A stretch of 64,000 nucleotides of DNA, taken from assembly GCA_037444185.1 (NCBI GenBank), contig JBBIMW010000003.1, positions 1 to 64,000 of the forward strand, read 5' to 3'. This document shows, one piece after another, positions 50,266 to 59,100 of this stretch. Made by a program: the position numbers and the translations under genes. Position 1 is the stretch's first letter; each line of letters begins with the position of its first letter. Source of the DNA: JAILZP01 sp037444185. GTDB taxonomy: Bacteria; Bacillota; Desulfotomaculia; Desulfotomaculales; Desulfocucumaceae. Below the pieces are notes generated by a model that made no database searches, was not told where the DNA came from, and saw only the letters and a list, made by a program, of their open reading frames with translations.

Positions 50266-50283
50266 CGGTACAAAACAGTACCG
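50266..50283. promoter_or_regulatory. Activator site YGGTA-N8-TACCR, distal (hydantoinase operon)
   Basis: CGGTAC-AAAACA-GTACCG, a perfect palindrome with six unpaired central bases, just after the regulator's stop codon. Confidence 0.65.
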
Positions 50284-50330
50284 CGGCGCCCGGGAAAAAC
50301 AGGCCTTCTGAGCTAACGGATTCTTTGCGC

Positions 50331-50348
50331 CGGTAAAGATCTGTACCG
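50331..50348. promoter_or_regulatory. Activator site YGGTA-N8-TACCR, proximal (hydantoinase operon)
   Basis: CGGTAA-AGATCT-GTACCG, one arm mismatch, 65 bases after the first site and about 120 bases before the -24 element. Confidence 0.62.
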
Positions 50349-50465
50349 GACTTGACAGCCAGGGACCGGCGGTTTTATTTATTCTTTCCGCTGGTCCTGG
50401 AAAAGGGACTGATTCAGTTCACCAATCGGCTTTTCGGCCGTCCGCTCCATTTCCTTGCCACAAAG

Positions 50466-50481
50466 CGGAACGGGACTTGCA
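50466..50481 (+). promoter_or_regulatory. Sigma-54 promoter of the hydantoinase operon
   Basis: CGGAACGGGACTTGCA: GG-N10-GC with TTGCA; two bases from the consensus. The gene starts 69 bases downstream. Confidence 0.78.
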
Positions 50482-50549
50482 TGTAGACTCTACGGACATG
50501 GCTGCCACAGCACGCACTACGACCATTTCAAGGAGGTAGATGATTAATA

Positions 50550-51896
50550 ATGGCGGATCTGGTAATCAGGGAAGGCAAGGTGGTAATCCCGGGAACAGGT
50601 ATAGTTGAAGCGGACATTGCCATTGAGGGCGACAAGATAAGCGCCCTGGGCGGCGGCCTCACAGGCCGGGAAGAGATTGACGCATCCGGCAAATACATAC
50701 TTCCAGGAATCATCGATCCTCACATCCACCTGGGGATATTCGGGGATCTGGCCCTGGAAATGGAGACCGAGACCCGCTCGGGGCTGATGGGCGGAGTAAC
50801 CACGGCGGGGTGCTTCATGGCCGGCCCCAATCCCTACCACCCGGCCTTTTCAGACACCATAGCCCTGGCCGAGGGAAGAATAAACACGGATCTCTTTTTC
50901 CACCTGGGAATAATGACTCCAGCTCAGAAAGAGCAAATTCCCAGGCTGATTGAAGAATACGGCATTACTTCTTTCAAAGTGTACATGTCCGGAATTCCGG
51001 GGCTGATCCCCGACGTTGACGACGGCTTTTTGCTTAGGACCTTTGAAACGGCTGCGGCAATGGGGGACGGCGTCACCATCTGCGTCCACGCCGAGAACCC
51101 GCAGATCAACGCCACCAACAGATCCGAGGTGCAGGGCAGACTGGCGGACGGGACCCTGGCCGACTGGTCGGATACCCAGCCCAATTATTCCGAGGAAGAG
51201 GCTGTCCGCCGGGCCTCGTACTTTGCCGGGCTGGCGGGTAACCGTTTGTATTTGGTGCATATTTCCAGCGGGGAAAGCATCCACGCACTGTACGCCATAA
51301 AACCGGCCAATCCCAAGATATTCGTGGAAACCACCTCGCCGTATCTTTCCATCACCAAGTTCAGCACCAAGGGGCTGCTGGCTAAAATGGTGCCTCCCTT
51401 CAGGGAGGAGGCCAGTGTGGAGGCATTGTGGCAGGCGGTGAAGGACAACGTGGTGGACACCATCGGCACCGACAACGTCAGCCAGACCCTTGCCGTAAAG
51501 CAGGCGGATAAAGGATTGTGGGGGGCCATGCCCGGCTATCCCGCCCTGGGCACCCACCTGCCGGTGGTATTACACCATGGAGTGAACAAAAGGGGGATCA
51601 GCCTGCTTAAGGTGGCCGAAATCATGAGCAAAAAGCCTGCTGAGATATTCGGCCTGTATCCGCAAAAAGGAGTGATCGCCCCCGGCAGCGACGCCGACCT
51701 GGTGGTGGTGGACCTGGAAAAGACAGTGCGGGTGGACCACAAAAACCTGGGGTCTTACTGCGATTTCTCTTTGTATGACGGGGAAGAACTGAAGGGCTGG
51801 CCTGTAATGACCGTTAAATCGGGCCGGATGGTGGTCAAAGACGGCCGGATGGTGGGCCATGCCCCGGGGAAATATTTACGCCGCCCGTTATCCTGA
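50550..51896 (+). CDS. Dihydropyrimidinase/hydantoinase family amidohydrolase
   Basis: A 448-residue cyclic amide hydrolase with a dinuclear metal site. HIHLG gives the HxH pair, Lys in ITSFKVYMSG would be the carbamylated lysine, VHAEN and LVHISSG the further histidines, and TIGTDN the aspartate. Family members open hydantoins, dihydropyrimidines or allantoin. No other pyrimidine or purine genes are near; instead it leads an operon with a molybdenum reductase. ATG 50550 follows AAGGAGG at a rather long spacing. Confidence 0.88.
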   Translation: MADLVIREGKVVIPGTGIVEADIAIEGDKISALGGGLTGREEIDASGKYILPGIIDPHIHLGIFGDLALEMETETRSGLMGGVTTAGCFMAGPNPYHPAFSDTIALAEGRINTDLFFHLGIMTPAQKEQIPRLIEEYGITSFKVYMSGIPGLIPDVDDGFLLRTFETAAAMGDGVTICVHAENPQINATNRSEVQGRLADGTLADWSDTQPNYSEEEAVRRASYFAGLAGNRLYLVHISSGESIHALYAIKPANPKIFVETTSPYLSITKFSTKGLLAKMVPPFREEASVEALWQAVKDNVVDTIGTDNVSQTLAVKQADKGLWGAMPGYPALGTHLPVVLHHGVNKRGISLLKVAEIMSKKPAEIFGLYPQKGVIAPGSDADLVVVDLEKTVRVDHKNLGSYCDFSLYDGEELKGWPVMTVKSGRMVVKDGRMVGHAPGKYLRRPLS

Positions 51897-51936
51897 AGTC
51901 TAGAGGTATTTTGACCGGGCTGGACCGCCGCCCCCT

Positions 51937-51967
51937 GGACTCCAAAAACCACAGGTTTTTGGAGTCC
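51937..51967. promoter_or_regulatory. Perfect 14-bp hairpin between hydantoinase and molybdoenzyme genes
   Basis: GGACTCCAAAAACC and GGTTTTTGGAGTCC flank ACA. CAACTTTCTT follows, so it could act as a partial terminator or an mRNA-stabilising stem inside the operon. Confidence 0.7.
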
Positions 51968-52013
51968 CAACTTTCTTAATTGTCAGACTAATCAATTAAA
52001 GGAGGGATACCGT

Positions 52014-54518
52014 GTGACACAGGCAGCTTTTTCCCCGGCGGACAAAGACAGGTGGATCAAATCCGCCTGCAAAATGTGCCTGCACGGATGCGGCATAAGG
52101 GTTAATGTCCGGGACGGAGTAATTTTAAAAATAGAGGGCGACCCGGACAATCCCAATAATATGGGCAAGCTGTGCCCCAAGGGCCACTCGGGAATCATGC
52201 GCCATTACGATCCCAACCGGATCAAGACTCCGATCCGGAGGACCAACCCCAACCGCGGCCCCGGTGTGGACCCCGGCTGGGAGCCGGTTTCATGGGACGA
52301 GGCCCTGGACATTGTGGGCAGGCGGCTGAAAAAAATCCGCCGGGAGGACCCGCGCAAACTGCTGGTGGCCATAAACGACTTCCAGCGCATTCACCTCTGG
52401 GGATGGGGGGCCGCCTTCGGCACCGGCCACTACTTTACCACCACCGGCCAGTTCTGCGGTGCGGCCTACCACCCCATCAACGGCATCATCGACGGCGCCT
52501 TCGCCTCGGTTAACGACTACGAACACTGCAACTACTGGATACAAATAGGGGGCGGCGACGGCTTCTCCTCCCACCTGCACGTGGCCGGATCCATCAAACG
52601 GATGGCCGACGCCCGGGTGGACCGGGGCATGAAGCTGGTGGCCGTGGATCCCCGTATGGCGGCGTACTGCGCCAAGGCCGACGAGTGGATACCCATACTG
52701 CCGGGCACCGACCGCGCATTCATTTTAGGCATGGTCCACGTAATGCTGCACGAGCTCAACCGCTACGACGCCCAGTTTATTAAAAAGCACACCAACGGCC
52801 CCTACCTGATTGCCCCCGGCGGCCGGCTGTTCCGGTGCCGGGAAACCCAAAAGCCCATGGTCTGGGACGGCGGAGACAACATGGCCAAGGCTTATGACGA
52901 CCCCACCGTCGGGGATTTCGCCCTGGAAGGACGTTTTGTGGTGGACGGCGCCGAGGTCACGCCGGCTTTTCAGCTGATCAAAGACGCGCTAAAGGACCAC
53001 ACCCCGGAGAGGATGTCCGGTATTTGCGATGTGCCGGCCGGGACCATGCGGCGCATAGCCTTGGAATTCGTGGAGGCCGCCCGCATCGGCAGCACAGTAA
53101 TGATTGAGGGAAAACAGTACCCTTACCGGCCGGCGGCCATAAATTTCTACCGGGGCGCCATCGGCCACTGCCAGGGGACCCACGACCACTCGGCCATCAA
53201 GCTGATGAACATGCTGGTGGGCAATATAGACGTGCCGGGGGGGCACCTGGGCGTGGGGCTGGACCACCGGCTGCTGCTCATCGAGCCCGGCCCCGACGGA
53301 ATGATCAAGCCCCAGCCCCATATACTGCACCCACCGGCGCCCTTCAGCTGTCCCCCCCAGACACTGCAGATGATGGAGTTCTTCCCCATAGGCCTGGATC
53401 CGGCGCACCTGGTGGCGCACAACATCCTGCACCCGGAGGAGTGGGGGTACGACTTCAAGCCCGAGGCGGCGCTCATCTATCATGCCAACCCCCTTAAGAA
53501 CATCAACGGCTACCACAAAGTGCTGGAGGTGTTCAGGATGCTGGAATTCATAGTGGCCATAGACATTTTGCCCAATGAGTCCACCGAATGGGCCGACATC
53601 ATTTTGCCCGATCACAGTTATCTGGAATCATACATGATGACCCTCTGCGAGCCGCCGGTGATCACCGGGCACACCCTGCGGCAGCCGGTGGTTGAGCCCA
53701 TGTACGACACCAGGGACGCCCACGACATTTTGACCGATATTTCCCATGGCTGCGGCTGTCTTGATGAATTCAACGGCCTGCTTAATTTCACAATGTTTTT
53801 AAAGCCGGAGTATTACCTGGAGCCCGGGCGCAAACACACCGCCCAGGAGTGCCTTGACCGGATGGCCAAAAGCATTTACGGCCCGGAAATGGGGCTGGAT
53901 TGGTTCAGGCAAAACAGCAACGCCGTGCGACGCCAGAAGCCCGGGGAGATGTACATGCCCTGGGACGGCATGCGCATTTCTCTCTACCACGAGTATTTCC
54001 TGCAGGTGGCCGGTGAGCTTGAAGAAAAGTTCCGGTCGGCGGGCAGGCAGTGGGACACCTCCTCCTACCATCCCATACCGGTCTGGAACGATGACCACCC
54101 GCTGCACCGGATACCGGCGGAATACGACCTTTACGCCATAAATTTCAAGGCCGAGGCCGTCATCAATCACCATGAAAACACCACCATTCCCTGGATAAAC
54201 GAGCTGGTAAGCAATATACCCATCCACAAGGGTGTACTGATTAACACCAGGACGGCCCGGGAAAAGGGCATCAGCACCGGTGACCGCATCAGCATAGAAT
54301 CCCCCTTCGGCAAAGTGGAAGGGCTGGCCAGGGTCATAGAGGAAATCCATCCCCGGGTTATCGGCATATCAAACGCCATCGCCCGCTGGACCATGCACCC
54401 GGTGGAGAGAAAAATGAACGTCAACTTCAACCGGCTGCTGCCGGCAAGCCTGGAATTCACCGACCTTGTTTCGGGGCACCAGGAAACCGCCGTCAAAGTC
54501 CGGATCAGTAAAATATAG
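52014..54518 (+). CDS. Molybdopterin oxidoreductase (DMSO reductase family) catalytic subunit
   Basis: An 834-residue Mo/W-bis-MGD enzyme. The N-terminal [4Fe-4S] motif is CKMCLHGCGIRV with KLCPKGHSG, then WEPVSWDEALDIVG, the middle pterin domains, and the C-terminal barrel from about residue 715 (GVLINTRTAREKGISTGDRI). A Cys in TGQFCGAAYHP is a candidate metal ligand. No twin-arginine signal, so it faces the cytoplasm. It most resembles the PsrA/PhsA/acetylene-hydratase branch; the substrate is unknown. GTG start after AAAGGAGGGATACC. Confidence 0.9.
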   Translation: MTQAAFSPADKDRWIKSACKMCLHGCGIRVNVRDGVILKIEGDPDNPNNMGKLCPKGHSGIMRHYDPNRIKTPIRRTNPNRGPGVDPGWEPVSWDEALDIVGRRLKKIRREDPRKLLVAINDFQRIHLWGWGAAFGTGHYFTTTGQFCGAAYHPINGIIDGAFASVNDYEHCNYWIQIGGGDGFSSHLHVAGSIKRMADARVDRGMKLVAVDPRMAAYCAKADEWIPILPGTDRAFILGMVHVMLHELNRYDAQFIKKHTNGPYLIAPGGRLFRCRETQKPMVWDGGDNMAKAYDDPTVGDFALEGRFVVDGAEVTPAFQLIKDALKDHTPERMSGICDVPAGTMRRIALEFVEAARIGSTVMIEGKQYPYRPAAINFYRGAIGHCQGTHDHSAIKLMNMLVGNIDVPGGHLGVGLDHRLLLIEPGPDGMIKPQPHILHPPAPFSCPPQTLQMMEFFPIGLDPAHLVAHNILHPEEWGYDFKPEAALIYHANPLKNINGYHKVLEVFRMLEFIVAIDILPNESTEWADIILPDHSYLESYMMTLCEPPVITGHTLRQPVVEPMYDTRDAHDILTDISHGCGCLDEFNGLLNFTMFLKPEYYLEPGRKHTAQECLDRMAKSIYGPEMGLDWFRQNSNAVRRQKPGEMYMPWDGMRISLYHEYFLQVAGELEEKFRSAGRQWDTSSYHPIPVWNDDHPLHRIPAEYDLYAINFKAEAVINHHENTTIPWINELVSNIPIHKGVLINTRTAREKGISTGDRISIESPFGKVEGLARVIEEIHPRVIGISNAIARWTMHPVERKMNVNFNRLLPASLEFTDLVSGHQETAVKVRISKI

Positions 54519-54532
54519 GGGGTGAAGCGGAA

Positions 54533-55144
54533 ATGGCAAGGTTTGGCATGGTTGTGGACCTCAAGCGGTGTGTCGGGTGCAATGCCTGCACCCTGGCCTG
54601 CAAAGCGGAAAACGGGACGCCTCCGGGAATATTTTTCACCAAGGTGCTGGAGCAGCTGGCCGGACAGTACCCCATTGTGAAAAAGAAGTTTATACCGGTC
54701 CTCTGTAATCACTGTCTGAACGCGCCGTGCGTGAGGGTCTGCCCCTCCGGGGCGACCCGGAAGCGGGATGACGGCATGGTGCTGGTGGACTATGATCAGT
54801 GCATCGGCTGCAAAGCCTGCGCGGTGGCCTGTCCCTATAAAAACAGGGAGCTGCTGCCCCAGGGGAAGCTCAGGCAGGGTCACTTCAAGGGCCACCTGAC
54901 CCCCTTTGAAAAGGTGAAATACAGCAAATTCCAGGAGGGGGTTGTGATCAAATGCACCTTTTGCTGTGACCGGGTGGACCAGGGGCTGGAGCCTTCCTGC
55001 GTCAACACCTGTCCGGCCGAGGCAAGGGTGTTCGGAGACCTGCACAACCCCGAAAGCAAGGTCAGCAGGCTTATCCGGCAGCGCGGCGGATTTCAGCCCA
55101 TGTCCGAGGCCAATACCGATCCCTCGGTATATTATCTTGAATAG
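54533..55144 (+). CDS. DmsB/PsrB-like four-cluster iron-sulfur subunit
   Basis: A 203-residue electron transfer subunit. Four cysteine groups are visible: CVGCNACTLACK, CNHCLNAPCVRVCP, CIGCKACAVACP and CTFCCDRVDQGLEPSCVNTCP (cited in part). It links the molybdenum subunit upstream to the NrfD-like anchor downstream. ATG 54533 follows GGGGTGAAGCGGAA, 14 bases after the previous stop. Confidence 0.93.
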   Translation: MARFGMVVDLKRCVGCNACTLACKAENGTPPGIFFTKVLEQLAGQYPIVKKKFIPVLCNHCLNAPCVRVCPSGATRKRDDGMVLVDYDQCIGCKACAVACPYKNRELLPQGKLRQGHFKGHLTPFEKVKYSKFQEGVVIKCTFCCDRVDQGLEPSCVNTCPAEARVFGDLHNPESKVSRLIRQRGGFQPMSEANTDPSVYYLE

Positions 55145-55155
55145 GAGGGTTTGCT

Positions 55156-56034
55156 ATGACCGGTCAAACGGTACCAATGGCGGACGAAGAATTTGTAATG
55201 GGGTTCAGAAAGCAAAATGTCTGGACCAAGTGGATTGCCCTGGCCTTCTTTTTCGGCAAAGTTGGTTCGGGAATGTTCATACTGGCGGTGCTGCTGAACA
55301 CCCCCCTGATTGCCCTGGCCGGGCTGGCCATCGAAAACGTCGGCAAGGGCGGATCCCTGATCATTCACCTGGGGAGGCCCGAAAGATTCTGGCGGGCCGT
55401 AAGCCGCCCGCAAAGCTCGTGGATTTCCAGGACCGTCTGGGTGATGGGTGTCTTTACATTAATCGCCCTGCTTTATCTGGCCATGCCCCAGGGCAGCCCG
55501 GCCTGGCAGTTTTTTAAGGTGCTGGCGCTGATCGGCGGAGTGGCGGTGGCCATTACCGACGGCTTTATAATGAATGACTCCCCCGCCATTCCCCTTTGGA
55601 ATACGCCCATGCTGCCCTTCCTGTTCCTGCTCTACTCCCTGCTGGGAGGGACTTCGGTGTTTTTCTTCCTGGTTTATGGAGGCTGGGTCGGCGTCACTCC
55701 CCTGATAGACCTTGAGACACTGGAAACTGTTCTGATCATCATAAATTTAATGGGGGTGGCAATCTACCTGGCCAGCCTGGCCAACGCCACGGCCACCGCC
55801 CGGGAGTCCCTCCGGCTACTGCTCAGGGGACAGTATTCCACCATGTTTTACGGTTTTGTGGTGGCCATAGGGTTCATCCTCACCCTGGCGCTGACACTGT
55901 TTCTGGGGGCTTCGGGCGGAGCCCTGGTGGTGGGGCTGATCACCCTGGCGGACCTGATCGGGCATTTCTTCATTTTTTACCTGCTCCTGCTGGTGGGAGT
56001 ATATGCCCCGGTGACGGGCAAACTGACAATCTGA
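55156..56034 (+). CDS. NrfD/PsrC-like membrane anchor
   Basis: A 292-residue integral membrane protein with about eight hydrophobic helices, the quinone-reactive anchor of a molybdoenzyme complex. IIHLGRPERFWRAVSRPQSSWISR is the conserved NrfD loop (cited in part), and EDs replaced by TDGFIMNDSPAIPLWNTPMLP follow in helix 4. No heme ligands are expected. ATG 55156 follows AGGAGGGTTTGCT. A strong terminator ends the operon. Confidence 0.9.
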   Translation: MTGQTVPMADEEFVMGFRKQNVWTKWIALAFFFGKVGSGMFILAVLLNTPLIALAGLAIENVGKGGSLIIHLGRPERFWRAVSRPQSSWISRTVWVMGVFTLIALLYLAMPQGSPAWQFFKVLALIGGVAVAITDGFIMNDSPAIPLWNTPMLPFLFLLYSLLGGTSVFFFLVYGGWVGVTPLIDLETLETVLIIINLMGVAIYLASLANATATARESLRLLLRGQYSTMFYGFVVAIGFILTLALTLFLGASGGALVVGLITLADLIGHFFIFYLLLLVGVYAPVTGKLTI

Positions 56035-56069
56035 CCCCACCCGTCCCAATTTCCATTCATAAAGCATAG

Positions 56070-56100
56070 GACCCATGCCCCCCGGGGCGTGGGTCTCTTT
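56070..56100 (+). terminator. Rho-independent terminator of the hydantoinase operon
   Basis: GACCCATGCCCC pairs with GGGGCGTGGGTC (one G-T pair), then TCTTTGC. Confidence 0.8.
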
Positions 56101-56164
56101 GCAATACAGGAGATTGGCTTTTAGGGGCCGCTTCTCTTTATTTTGAAACCTTTTTAATGGTGGG

Positions 56165-56193
56165 ATAACTTAGATACCCGGCACCTAGGTTAT
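56165..56193. repeat. GGTACC palindrome family, copy d
   Basis: Degenerate copy: ATAACTTAGATA-CCCGG-CACCTAGGTTAT, in the gap after the NrfD operon. Confidence 0.65.
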
Positions 56194-56260
56194 TTTCCTC
56201 CTTCATTCATCCTGAGTTCTGACAAAACAAGGAGCGCGGCAAGGGCTGTTTACAGTGCCA

Positions 56261-56755
56261 TCATGGTGTTTTTCTGTAAAACCTGCGCACACACTGCTTA
56301 TCCCCTTCAGCCAGGCAGGCCAACGTCTCCACCGCCAATTCCGGCGACAGCCCCTCCACCGTGGCCTCAAACCAGCGGTGGCACCCGGGGAGGCACTTCC
56401 CCCAAAAACCGGCCCTGCGGAAAGAGTCTATCCACGGGCAGGCGTCGTGCAAAAGAAGCCAGGCCTCCCCGTCAGTCTCCGTCCGCACGGTTTCACCCAT
56501 TATCTCACTGCTCCGGGCCGCCGCCAGGGCAAGCCGCCCCATGTCATTTCCGTCGATACCCGCCCTGGCGTACTGGGCGGCGGTATTTTTGCCCACCAGT
56601 TCCCAAAAGCGCAGCGTCAGCTCATCCATGGCCTGTTCTCCATATTTTTCGCAAACCGCCCGCCGCCAATTGTGAAAGAAATCGTGCGCGATCAAAATCA
56701 TGGTCTTCCATTCCCGCTCCAGTTTCTGCAAGCGCTCCATGTTTTCAGACGCCAT
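56261..56755 (-). CDS. Hypothetical protein, ATC-hydrolase-like
   Basis: A 164-residue soluble protein. A helical N-terminal half (FFHNWRRAVCEKYGEQAMDEL) is followed by a mixed C-terminal half with CPWIDSFRRAG, CLPGCHRWFEATVEG and EGDKQCVRRFY. The Cys-His pattern resembles L-2-amino-thiazoline-4-carboxylate hydrolase-like proteins, but the match is by eye and weak. ATG 56755 follows GGGGGGTGTTTGGA. It stands alone, convergent with the hydantoinase operon. Confidence 0.6.
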   Translation of the reverse strand: MASENMERLQKLEREWKTMILIAHDFFHNWRRAVCEKYGEQAMDELTLRFWELVGKNTAAQYARAGIDGNDMGRLALAAARSSEIMGETVRTETDGEAWLLLHDACPWIDSFRRAGFWGKCLPGCHRWFEATVEGLSPELAVETLACLAEGDKQCVRRFYRKTP

Positions 56756-56936
56756 TCCAAACACCCCCCGGAGGATTTTGCAAAACATTTATACAATATT
56801 CATGCCACACCGGCAACACCTTTCCGGCCGGCCACAAAAACAAAACAACAACTCCGCCGGTACACGGGTGAACCCTTTGCAAGACCGCCAAACCAACAAT
56901 TCCCGTTATAAATATGTTTATGAAGGATAATTTCGG

Positions 56937-56965
56937 TAAACGGTCCCGGGGATGCGTGGTATAAT
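56937..56965 (+). promoter_or_regulatory. Extended -10 promoter of the 5'-nucleotidase gene
   Basis: TGGTATAAT with TATAAT at 56960-56965; a weak -35, TAAACG, lies 17 bases upstream. Confidence 0.6.
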
Positions 56966-57023
56966 CTATAATAACGAAAACAATAACTTGTTGGATAATT
57001 TATTGAAAAAAGGAGGGCGCCCT

Positions 57024-58997
57024 TTGGTCCGAAGAAGCTTGATTATCGGCTTGCCGGTGGTGATACTGGCCTTGCTGTTGCTGACAACCATGGTGGCGCC
57101 GGGCATGGGGACGCCCCGGAATGACCGGCAACTCACCATACTGTTCACCCATGACCTGCACTCCCATATTGACCCGTACAAAACCCTCGGGGACGGGGGC
57201 CGGATTGTGAAACGCGGGGGATACGACCGCCTGGCCGGTGTAATCGCCAGAGAAAAAGCAAAAAACCCGGGGCGGGTGCTGGTGGTTGACGGGGGGGACT
57301 TCAGCATGGGAACCCTCATGCACACCCTGTTTGCCAGCGAGGCGGCAGAGCTTAGACTGATGGGGACTATGGGTTATGACGCCGTTACCCTGGGTAACCA
57401 TGAATTTGATTTCGACTCTTCCGGCCTTGCTTCCATGCTGGCTGCAGCGAAAGAAAAAGGCGGGCCGCTTCCTTCTCTGGTGGCTTCAAACCTGGGATTC
57501 AAACCGGGGCGGGAGCAGGAAAGCGGACTGAAGGCAGCCATGGAAGCCTTCGCGGTTAAAGATTATACTGTGATCGAAAAAGACGGTATCCGCATCGGTA
57601 TTTTTGGTCTTATGGGAAAGGACGCAGCCCACAATTTGATCCGGGGGGATGACATCGAGGTGAAAGATCCGGCGGGGGAAGCCGGCAGAGTGGTAAAAAT
57701 ACTGCGGGACCAGGAAAAAGTGGACCTGGTGATCTGTCTGTCCCATTCCGGGACCTCCCAGGACAAGGAGAATTCCGAGGACGAGTTACTTGCCGGGAAG
57801 GTGCCGGGGATTGACGTCATTGTCAGCGGGCACACCCATACCCTGCTTCCCCGGCCAATCGTAAAAGGAAATACTGTTATCGTTTCCGCGGGTTGCTACG
57901 GCAACCATATGGGCATCCTGGAGCTTAACTGCCCGCCGGGTGGGCGTCCCGAGCCGACCGGATACCGGTTGGAGGAAATCGTCCCGGAGTTGCCAGGCTT
58001 TCCTGCCGTTGCAGCCGAAATTGAAAACTATAAAAGTCTGGTTGACCGCCGGTTTCTGGCCGGCAGCTATACATACAACCAGGTGCTGGCCGAGTCGGAA
58101 TATAATCTGGATCGGCTGGATGATATTTATTCCAATCCGGTGGAAACGGGATTGGGTAATTTGATCACCGATGCCTTTCGGGCAGCGGTACAAAAAGCGG
58201 AGGGCAATGATGGCGATTACCTGTACGCAGCGGTTCAGCCTCTTGGCGAGATACGGGGGTCGTTTACCGCCGGTCCTGTTACAGTGGATGATGTCTTCCG
58301 GGTGCTCTCCCTGGGCATGGGACCGGATAAAACCGCGGGTTACCCGCTGGTGAGCTTTTACCTGACCGGACGGGAAATCAAGAATTGTCTGGAGACCCAG
58401 TCCAGCGTAGCCCCCATAAGGAAAGATTATAACATACAGGTGTCCGGGGCCAAGTTCTTGTACAACCCGCACCGCGTACCCTTTGACCGGATTTACCAGA
58501 TCGAGATCAGTTCGCCGGATGGCGGGTACGATCCGCTTCAACCGGATAAGCTATACCGCGTCTGCACCAGCTACATGACCGCTGTCATGCTAAGCAAGAT
58601 GGGCGGCATAACCCATGGTATCATCTCGGTGACCCCCAAGGACAAAGCGGGCAACCCCATCAAGAATATAAAAGACTCTTTGATTGATGCCGACCGGACA
58701 CAGCCCGGCATTCAGGAATTGAAAGCATGGAAATGCCTGGCCGATTACCTGCGGCAGCAGCCTGATCTCGACGGAGACATGATTCCGGACCTGCCGGCAC
58801 GCTACCAACAGCCGGACGGGAGATACAAAGCGGTTCCATCCTGGAATCCGCTCAATTTGCTCAGGGGCGCCACCTATATCACATGGGGCCTTCTGGCGGG
58901 TATAGTCCTGATCTTTGGCCTTACGGTCCTGCTGGCAAGATGGATTAGACGGATAATAGCGGGCGTAAAACCGCCGGACAGTCCGGTCGACAGATAG
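57024..58997 (+). CDS. Membrane-anchored 5'-nucleotidase/2',3'-cyclic phosphodiesterase family protein
   Basis: A 657-residue exported metallophosphatase. A signal anchor (LIIGLPVVILALLLLTTMV) leads to the calcineurin-like domain with metal motifs FTHDLHSH, DGGDFSMG, LGNHEFDFD and SGHTHTLLP; the 5'-nucleotidase C-terminal domain covers about residues 370-560; a last helix (LLAGIVLIFGLTVLLARW) fixes the C-terminus in the membrane. It would free phosphate or nucleosides outside the cell. TTG 57024 lies behind AAAGGAGG at good spacing, so I prefer it to the ATG at 56952, which would overlap the promoter. Confidence 0.87.
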   Translation: MVRRSLIIGLPVVILALLLLTTMVAPGMGTPRNDRQLTILFTHDLHSHIDPYKTLGDGGRIVKRGGYDRLAGVIAREKAKNPGRVLVVDGGDFSMGTLMHTLFASEAAELRLMGTMGYDAVTLGNHEFDFDSSGLASMLAAAKEKGGPLPSLVASNLGFKPGREQESGLKAAMEAFAVKDYTVIEKDGIRIGIFGLMGKDAAHNLIRGDDIEVKDPAGEAGRVVKILRDQEKVDLVICLSHSGTSQDKENSEDELLAGKVPGIDVIVSGHTHTLLPRPIVKGNTVIVSAGCYGNHMGILELNCPPGGRPEPTGYRLEEIVPELPGFPAVAAEIENYKSLVDRRFLAGSYTYNQVLAESEYNLDRLDDIYSNPVETGLGNLITDAFRAAVQKAEGNDGDYLYAAVQPLGEIRGSFTAGPVTVDDVFRVLSLGMGPDKTAGYPLVSFYLTGREIKNCLETQSSVAPIRKDYNIQVSGAKFLYNPHRVPFDRIYQIEISSPDGGYDPLQPDKLYRVCTSYMTAVMLSKMGGITHGIISVTPKDKAGNPIKNIKDSLIDADRTQPGIQELKAWKCLADYLRQQPDLDGDMIPDLPARYQQPDGRYKAVPSWNPLNLLRGATYITWGLLAGIVLIFGLTVLLARWIRRIIAGVKPPDSPVDR

Positions 58998-59007
58998 ACT
59001 GCCTTGC

Positions 59008-59033
59008 AGCTTGGTACCGGTTATCTAAGTTGC
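59008..59033. repeat. GGTACC palindrome family, copy e
   Basis: Partial copy: CTTGGTACCGGTTATCTAAG, with the left arm shortened, followed by TTGCCAAGTTATT. Confidence 0.55.
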
Positions 59034-59049
59034 CAAGTTATTGCGGGCG

Positions 59050-59074
59050 TAAAAAAGCCGCCCTGGCGGGCGGC
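59050..59074 (-). terminator. Rho-independent terminator of glnS
   Basis: On the minus strand GCCGCCC-GCCA-GGGCGGC is followed by TTTTTT. It lies 27 bases beyond the glnS stop. Confidence 0.85.
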
Positions 59075-59100
59075 CAATTGCTTTATGTTTTTGCTGGCGC

